In this document: positions 6,963 to 10,571 of the stretch, in pieces | Numbering within the stretch: position 1 is the first letter of the stretch | How the letters are laid out: every line of letters begins with the position of its first letter | Source of the DNA: JBBIRT01 sp037441725 | Lineage (GTDB): Bacteria > Desulfobacterota > BSN033 > UBA1163 | Reading direction: 5' to 3' | DNA: 10,571 nucleotides | Assembly: GCA_037441725.1 (NCBI GenBank) | Contig: JBBIRT010000112.1 | Location: 1 to 10,571, forward strand | Program-made: the position numbers and the translations under genes | The notes under the pieces: model-generated | What the model was told of the DNA's origin: nothing | Databases searched by the model: none | What the model saw: the letters and a program-made list of their open reading frames with translations, nothing else

Positions 6963-7032
6963 GCTGACTGCTTCATGATGAAAGACATTATATAAGACTT
7001 AGACTTCCATTCTCACCCTCCCCAATTCTGAG

Positions 7033-7722
7033 CTATAATTTTTCATACTCTTTATGATAATAATGCTTCTCCCATCCCTTCAATGGATCTGCGACATCCT
7101 TATCCAATCCAATATAATAAACCTGGGGGAAGGTCGCCATTATTTGTTTGAGCACTTGGGTTTTTTCTTTCGAAAGGAGTTGGGAAATTTTACTGCTCGG
7201 ATCTTTTAAATTTCCAAAAACCATTGATTCAGTGGGACAGGCTTCTACACAGGCAGGCAATAATCCCGCATCCACCCGATGAACATAGAAATCGCACTTC
7301 TCAAGCATGCCGGTGATGGGATTGGCATACCTCACATTATAAGGACAAGCCGCTCGACAATAATTACAACCAATACATCGGTGAGGATCAATCATGACAA
7401 TTCCATCTTCTCTTTTATAGGCCGCCTTCACCGGGCAAACCGTATTGCAGATGGGCCGCTCACAGTGATTGCAGAGCCAGGGTAAGAAAAGGGTTTGCAT
7501 TCGGGGATATCTCGCCTCCTCTGGCCGCTCACAATAGGGACAATCCCAAGGTAAGGAAATAGTGGCCATCTCTGGATAGGTTCCTTTTTGCACCACTTTC
7601 ACCCAAATTCTCCATACCCCTAATGGGACTTCATGCTCTGCTTTGCAGGCTACTTGACAAGCATGGCATCCGATACAACGTCTGAGATCGATCAGCATTC
7701 CCCATCTCACCTTTTTTTCCAT
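7033..7722 (-). CDS. 4Fe-4S electron-transfer subunit (PsrB/DmsB/QrcC-like)
   Basis: This 229-residue ferredoxin-like subunit would pass electrons between the NrfD subunit and the large subunit. It lacks a signal peptide, as usual for partners exported together with a Tat substrate. Cluster motifs are C16-x2-C19-x2-C22-x3-C26, C84-x2-C87-x4-C92-x3-C96, C116-x2-C119-x2-C122-x3-C126, and a fourth with C143, C158 and C162. In the fourth motif the expected second cysteine is Tyr146 (KCDFYVHRV), so one cluster lacks a ligand or is 3Fe-4S. Residues 49-71 and 72-94 are an internal tandem duplication that adds a C61-x2-C64 pair. The start ATG 7722 has AGGAGA 6 nt upstream. It is the first gene of the block; the NrfD gene should start 22 bp after its TAG stop. 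Confidence 0.88.
   Translation of the reverse strand: MEKKVRWGMLIDLRRCIGCHACQVACKAEHEVPLGVWRIWVKVVQKGTYPEMATISLPWDCPYCERPEEARYPRMQTLFLPWLCNHCERPICNTVCPVKAAYKREDGIVMIDPHRCIGCNYCRAACPYNVRYANPITGMLEKCDFYVHRVDAGLLPACVEACPTESMVFGNLKDPSSKISQLLSKEKTQVLKQIMATFPQVYYIGLDKDVADPLKGWEKHYYHKEYEKL
7441..7578 (-). repeat. Internal 69-bp tandem duplication in the FeS gene
   Basis: Bases 7510-7578 and 7441-7509 encode two adjacent 23-residue units sharing the pattern YPxMxTxxLPWxCxxCERP, with 12 of 23 residues identical. At DNA level I count 37 of 69 identical bases, so the duplication is old or has diverged quickly. The second unit carries the normal cluster cysteines; the first is the insertion. Confidence 0.7.
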
Positions 7723-7957
7723 GAAGATTCTCCTACTCTATGTTTACCTCTGGTTTTTTTAAAGATCTTTCTTGAGGATCACAAGATTAGCCTCGGGATA
7801 CTATTCCTCACTCCTATCTTTAACCTGATCCCCTTAAGTCAGGTATTGAAAAGAAAGCAGACAAACTGGGATGATGAATTTTATCTTTTTTAGAAACTTG
7901 AATATTCGGGTTTATTCATTTAATCCTTTTAAATTTTTCTCATTTTACTGATTTCTC

Positions 7958-8049
7958 CTGAACCAAATCAAGAAGAAGACAAGCTCAAGAAAACCGAATC
8001 CATAGTTAATGGTCAACCTATTTTCAACCCGAAATTGGGTTTGGTTCAG
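7958..8049. repeat. Nested inverted repeat in the intergenic gap
   Basis: CTGAACCAAA (7958-7967) is the exact reverse complement of TTTGGTTCAG (8040-8049). Inside lies a hairpin AACCC - GAAATT - GGGTT (8026-8041), which would compete with the outer stem for its last bases. The element could be a structured RNA, a regulatory site or chance in AT-rich DNA. Confidence 0.35.
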
Positions 8050-8250
8050 AAGTTCTGTAAACTGATATTAAAATGAAATGGATTGAATGTGTCTTTTGGG
8101 GTCCCCACCCTAATCAATAGAACGGAATTTTTTTATCACTTTTTAAAAATGAATGCAAGGAAAAAATTTACAATTCCATTCCTCTTGAATAGATTTGTAA
8201 GGCAAATTTATCAAAGGGTATGTTAAAGAAATATCCTTAAATAGAAATAA

Positions 8251-8266
8251 TCACAGCAGGATGTGA
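8251..8266 (-). terminator. Weak hairpin downstream of the c/b cytochrome gene
   Basis: TCACA - 6 nt - TGTGA forms a short 5-bp stem about 40 bp after the stop at 8306. On the minus strand it is followed by TTATTTCTATTT. It is the best terminator candidate in this position but is weak. Confidence 0.25.
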
Positions 8267-8305
8267 AACGATGATTTAAATCCCAAAATTCACTTTTCGA
8301 AATGA

Positions 8306-10276
8306 TTAACCAAGAAATTCCCATCCAATTAGAAAGATACAGACAAGACCAATGGCTAACATGGCAAATCCTACAATAGTAGAGAAGAGATCTGCTGCCA
8401 CACTCGGATATTTATCTTGATAGGTCTCTAGCCTCTTTTCTGCCAGTAGTCGGTGATACTGGGCTGGCCGTTCTTCCATAAGTTCATATTTTGGAAATCT
8501 CCCGGTAAAAATCACTGGATCAATCGGGAATTTTGATGGTCGAAAATGGGTATTGAAAAAATGGACCGTAAAGATGAATCCAGAGGCCAACAGGGCCTCA
8601 TCTGAATGGACAATGGCTGCGATATTGAGGATCCAACCAGGGAAGAAGATCGCGAAGAATTCAGGAAACCAGAGCATCAATCCAGAAAGTCCAATAGCAA
8701 ACATTCCCCAGAAGACCGCAAGAAAATCAAACTTTTCCCAATAGGTCCATCGATCAAACTGCGGCTTTGGTCCTCTGTTAAAGAACCATCGGATCATTCC
8801 GACAATGTCTTGAACGTCCTCCCAACGGGGACATAGAGAATCTGGACCAAAGAGTCTCTGCAAGGGATTGGGGTTCCCTGGAATCTTTTTAAAGAAGAGA
8901 AAATAGAAGATGTAAACAAGGGTGGTTCCAAAATAGGCAAAAGTTATTGCTGCACAGATACGATGAATGAGACCTGCCAGTTGGGCCCCTCCAAGAAAGT
9001 GCATCAGACCACTGGCCCAGGGGGCATGAGAGAATTTTAAAGGAAGACCTGTCAGGACAAGGCCAATAAAGGTAACCATCATGGTAAAATGGAGAACGAT
9101 GTCAAAGGTCTTAAATCGGCGATAGATTTGACCAGCCTCATCAGGTTTAATGTGTTGTGGGAAAAAGATACCTTTGGCCCGAAGCTCTCTCTTCTCCCAA
9201 AAATCCTTTCGCCACCAGAGGAAAGTATGGAGCCAGAACACTCCAAATACCGTTACCAGAAGAATGGTCATCACCAGGAAGGTTCCATAAAGGACAGGTT
9301 CTCTCTCTGGATCGGTATGGGTTGCATGAGCAATCCATTGAACAAAATTTGGATTTGCTCCTGGATGGCATTTCCCACAGGTTTCAACCAAACGTTCCTT
9401 AGAAATAAGAGATTTAGGATTATCTGGAGGTAGAATATTATGAAATCCATGGCAGTCAGCGCAACCTGCCACTAATTTGGGATAGCCCAGGTGTTCCACC
9501 TTTCCATGATAACTCTCATAATAAGTCTGAGTTGCAATGAGAAAAACACTATTTCTCTCCATCATCTCTTTATCGGCATGACATTGCTGACAGACTTCCG
9601 TATGGAACTCTTTACGAAATTCGACCGTTTTGGGTTCATCCCCTTTTAGCAATGGAATTTTATGAAGCCCATGGCAATCGCTACAGGTTGCTGAATCCGG
9701 ATTTCCATCTACAACCGCTTTTCCATGAATACTTTCTGCATAACCATCGTCAGAATGGCAAATAGTACATTTCTGGATGACTCGAACCTTATCTCCTCTC
9801 CATGGGGTCATCTCATGAATATCTTGGTGACAATCTTTACATTGAATGTCATTAATAAAATGGGCACTGGCATAATGTTCTGCCCCCTCTTTTTTATGAC
9901 ACCGATGGCAGGTGACAGATTCAGTATGAATCCTTCCTCCCTTTGCACTAATATGCTCTTTGACATTGGTAATATCCCAGTGACAACTATTACAGGAATT
10001 TGCTCCATGAACTGACTGGGCAAACTTTCTTTCATTAATCTTCGAATGACAACTAAGACATTCTGAATTATCAATACATTCATAACAATATTCCCTACCC
10101 TTGATAATAATCTTTTCCCCTTTTTTCAAATCTTCAGAAGGATTACCTACTCCTGCTGGTTCTGTCTCCTTGTTTTGAGGGGTAGTCGTCGCTGACCATG
10201 TTTGTCCAGAAATTAAAAAGGTAGAGACGAATAGAATGAGAATAATAAAAAACAACATTTTAATATTAGATTTCAT
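8306..10276 (-). CDS. Nine-heme cytochrome c fused to a b-type membrane cytochrome (CbcL-like)
   Basis: This 656-residue protein starts with a signal peptide (about 1-29, cleavage near TWSA). A periplasmic domain follows with nine CxxCH heme sites, at Cys73, 95, 123, 146, 170, 198, 229, 272 and 300. A membrane helix begins near residue 328, and the C-terminal region resembles the FdnI/HydC/Ni-hydrogenase-type cytochrome b, with candidate heme-b histidines in IVLHFTMM (396), LIHRI (438), IVHSDE (557) and FTVHFFNTHFRP (572, 577). The last helix is at about 629-652. Nine c-hemes plus a diheme b domain is the architecture of Geobacter CbcL, an inner-membrane quinol oxidase used in low-potential Fe(III) respiration. 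A role in quinone-periplasm electron exchange is therefore likely; metal reduction itself is inference. A further C64-x2-C67 pair (CYECI) lacks the histidine. The start ATG 10276 has AGGGGG 4-5 nt upstream. The gene stands alone, with long gaps on both sides. Confidence 0.88.
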   Translation of the reverse strand: MKSNIKMLFFIILILFVSTFLISGQTWSATTTPQNKETEPAGVGNPSEDLKKGEKIIIKGREYCYECIDNSECLSCHSKINERKFAQSVHGANSCNSCHWDITNVKEHISAKGGRIHTESVTCHRCHKKEGAEHYASAHFINDIQCKDCHQDIHEMTPWRGDKVRVIQKCTICHSDDGYAESIHGKAVVDGNPDSATCSDCHGLHKIPLLKGDEPKTVEFRKEFHTEVCQQCHADKEMMERNSVFLIATQTYYESYHGKVEHLGYPKLVAGCADCHGFHNILPPDNPKSLISKERLVETCGKCHPGANPNFVQWIAHATHTDPEREPVLYGTFLVMTILLVTVFGVFWLHTFLWWRKDFWEKRELRAKGIFFPQHIKPDEAGQIYRRFKTFDIVLHFTMMVTFIGLVLTGLPLKFSHAPWASGLMHFLGGAQLAGLIHRICAAITFAYFGTTLVYIFYFLFFKKIPGNPNPLQRLFGPDSLCPRWEDVQDIVGMIRWFFNRGPKPQFDRWTYWEKFDFLAVFWGMFAIGLSGLMLWFPEFFAIFFPGWILNIAAIVHSDEALLASGFIFTVHFFNTHFRPSKFPIDPVIFTGRFPKYELMEERPAQYHRLLAEKRLETYQDKYPSVAADLFSTIVGFAMLAIGLVCIFLIGWEFLG

Positions 10277-10277
10277 A

Positions 10278-10310
10278 TTTCCCCCTAAGTCAAAAACCGG
10301 TTTCCCCCTA
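10278..10310 (-). repeat. Duplicated ribosome-binding segment and palindrome before the c/b cytochrome
   Basis: TAGGGGGAAA occurs twice on the minus strand (10310-10301 and 10287-10278). The second copy is the ribosome binding site of the cytochrome gene. The first is not followed by a usable start codon. Overlapping the first copy is the perfect 10-bp palindrome AAACCGGTTT (10294-10303). Confidence 0.45.
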
Positions 10311-10381
10311 TTTTATTTAAATAGGCCTAATTTATTAAAAATAATATAGAATTCAAATAATTAGGATTTTAAGAAGGAAAT

Positions 10382-10399
10382 TTGTGATTTTTTTAACAC
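10382..10399 (-). promoter_or_regulatory. Degenerate Rex-like operator over the c/b cytochrome promoter
   Basis: On the plus strand this reads TTGTGATTTTTTTAACAC. One half-site, TTGTGA, is perfect; the other is degenerate, close to the TTAACAA variant known from Rex sites. It overlaps the proposed -10 box and start point of the cytochrome promoter, where a repressor would block polymerase. It is much weaker than the site before rex, and AT-rich sequence raises the risk of a chance match. Confidence 0.35.
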
Positions 10400-10418
10400 A
10401 TTAAAAAAATGAAGTCAA
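10390..10418 (-). promoter_or_regulatory. Possible promoter of the c/b cytochrome gene
   Basis: On the minus strand TTGACT (10418-10413; 5 of 6 to the -35 consensus) is followed after 17 bp by TAAAAA (10395-10390; 4 of 6 to the -10 consensus). This would give a leader of roughly 107 nt. Confidence 0.4.
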
Positions 10419-10487
10419 CAAAAATTTGAGACCTAAAATAATGCCCTCAATCATTCCCCAATTCGATGATGCATTACGATTTATAAA

Positions 10488-10505
10488 TTTCAGAGACCTC
10501 TGAAA
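10488..10505. repeat. 18-bp dyad upstream of the plus-strand start at 10541
   Basis: TTTCAGAG - AC - CTCTGAAA has perfect 8-bp arms. It ends 35 bp before the ATG at 10541 and would sit near the -35 region of a promoter using TATAGA (10522-10527) as its -10. This suggests an operator; the protein binding it is unknown. Confidence 0.35.
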
Positions 10506-10540
10506 AAAGTATCTTTAGCCATATAGAATGGAGAGGTGTG

Positions 10541-10570
10541 ATGGAAAAACTTTTGAGCAGATACCTTTAA
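10541..10570 (+). CDS. Nine-codon frame with a strong ribosome binding site (leader peptide or broken gene start)
   Basis: GGAGAGG (10530-10536) followed 4 nt later by ATG looks like a real translation start, divergent from the c/b cytochrome. The frame reads MEKLLSRYL and then TAA one base before the window ends. It may be a leader peptide, or the first codons of a longer gene interrupted by an early stop, as in the NrfD gene. The downstream sequence is not visible, so neither can be chosen. Confidence 0.3.
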   Translation: MEKLLSRYL

Positions 10571-10571
10571 T

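Larger units (their letters stand above)
6095..7010 (-). pseudogene. NrfD/PsrC-like membrane subunit, interrupted by two stops and a frameshift
   Basis: NrfD-type proteins are multi-helix quinone-interacting membrane subunits that dock on the FeS subunit. The expected start is ATG 7010, preceded by a very strong ribosome binding site (GGGGAGGGTGAGA, 7023-7011). The frame reads MEV, TAA, VLYNVFHHEAVSMLIAIYF, in which the part after the stop matches the usual NrfD N-terminus. It stays open to 6345, hits TGA (6344-6342), and continues in frame with a stretch that still looks like family sequence (YYHTEDAFETVELVRLG). Near GGGAAATTT (6287-6279) it must gain +1 to join the C-terminal part LAFYNIWVDNVLGNIVPSL ... 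RYVMVFGGQYVPLS. Joined, this gives about 304 residues, the normal size of an eight-helix PsrC/NrfD protein. The position between the FeS and large subunits is as expected. A real pseudogene, assembly errors, or translation in pieces are all possible. Confidence 0.75.
7723..8305. other. Non-coding gap of 583 bp upstream of the FeS gene
   Basis: No convincing gene is present; the frames here are short and have no recognisable content. On the minus strand TTGATT (7971-7966) and TAAAAT (7947-7942), 18 bp apart, are a possible promoter for the four-gene block and would leave a leader of about 215 nt. The gap also contains a 22-bp dyad ACCTGA - 10 bp - TCAGGT (7823-7844) in that leader, and a larger nested inverted repeat (7958-8049). 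A TTGTGA half-site occurs at 7784-7779 without a partner, so Rex control of this block is not shown by the sequence. Confidence 0.4.

Noticed and set aside
6095..7010. Alternative genetic code with reassigned stops
   Set aside because: TAA, TAG and TGA all end other genes in the window at positions that fit family lengths.
7771..7785. Rex site upstream of the FeS gene
   Set aside because: Only one TCACAA half-site (7779-7784) is present; the position of the partner half-site reads CTTTCT.
8097..8107. TGGGGTCCCCA palindrome
   Set aside because: Perfect but only 11 bp with a one-base centre, too tight for a hairpin and without any nearby start; no basis for a function.
9089..10083. Other open frames overlapping the nine-heme cytochrome
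   Set aside because: They lie in other phases of a gene with unambiguous heme motifs throughout and show no independent protein features.

Overview
The window reads as about 10.6 kb of an AT-rich chromosome from an anaerobic, respiring bacterium, most likely Desulfobacterota (the former Deltaproteobacteria) or a neighbouring phylum. The basis is a Rex redox repressor, a Tat-exported molybdopterin-family oxidoreductase with an NrfD/FeS/hexaheme set of partners, a nine-heme c/b cytochrome like CbcL of Geobacter, and rnc followed by an Elp3-like radical SAM gene. The phylum assignment is inference. I see no tRNA, rRNA, CRISPR array or insertion sequence.

Layout. Plus strand, 1-2369: the 3' part of rnc (RNase III), a radical SAM protein 25 bp downstream, then an isochorismatase-family hydrolase. 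Minus strand, 2394-3096: rex, convergent with the hydrolase, with its own promoter and a near-ideal Rex operator whose 6-bp spacer is also the ribosome binding site. Minus strand, 7722 to 3241: a four-gene block, FeS subunit - NrfD-like membrane subunit - Tat-signal molybdopterin-family subunit - membrane-anchored hexaheme cytochrome c. Bases 7723-8305 are a non-coding gap. Minus strand, 10276 to 8306: a 656-residue cytochrome with nine CxxCH sites fused to a b-type membrane domain. Bases 10277-10571 hold its probable promoter with a weaker Rex-like site, plus a strong ribosome binding site followed by a 9-codon plus-strand frame at the window end.

How the genes work together. The four-gene block has the composition of the quinone-reducing Qrc complex of sulfate reducers (hexaheme c subunit, molybdopterin-like subunit, FeS subunit, NrfD subunit) or of a polysulfide/thiosulfate-reductase-type complex carrying a cytochrome tail. 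The large subunit has no cysteine where these enzymes normally bind Mo or W, which favours the Qrc-like, electron-transfer reading. The c/b cytochrome could exchange electrons between the quinone pool and periplasmic cytochromes. Rex would couple expression to NADH/NAD+.

Main surprise. The NrfD-like gene is broken in three places (TAA at codon 4 after a very strong ribosome binding site, an in-frame TGA near codon 223, and a +1 frameshift near 6279-6290), while the genes around it are open. The FeS subunit has also lost one cluster cysteine and contains a 23-residue internal tandem duplication. The block is therefore either a decaying complex or a place where the assembled sequence needs checking.
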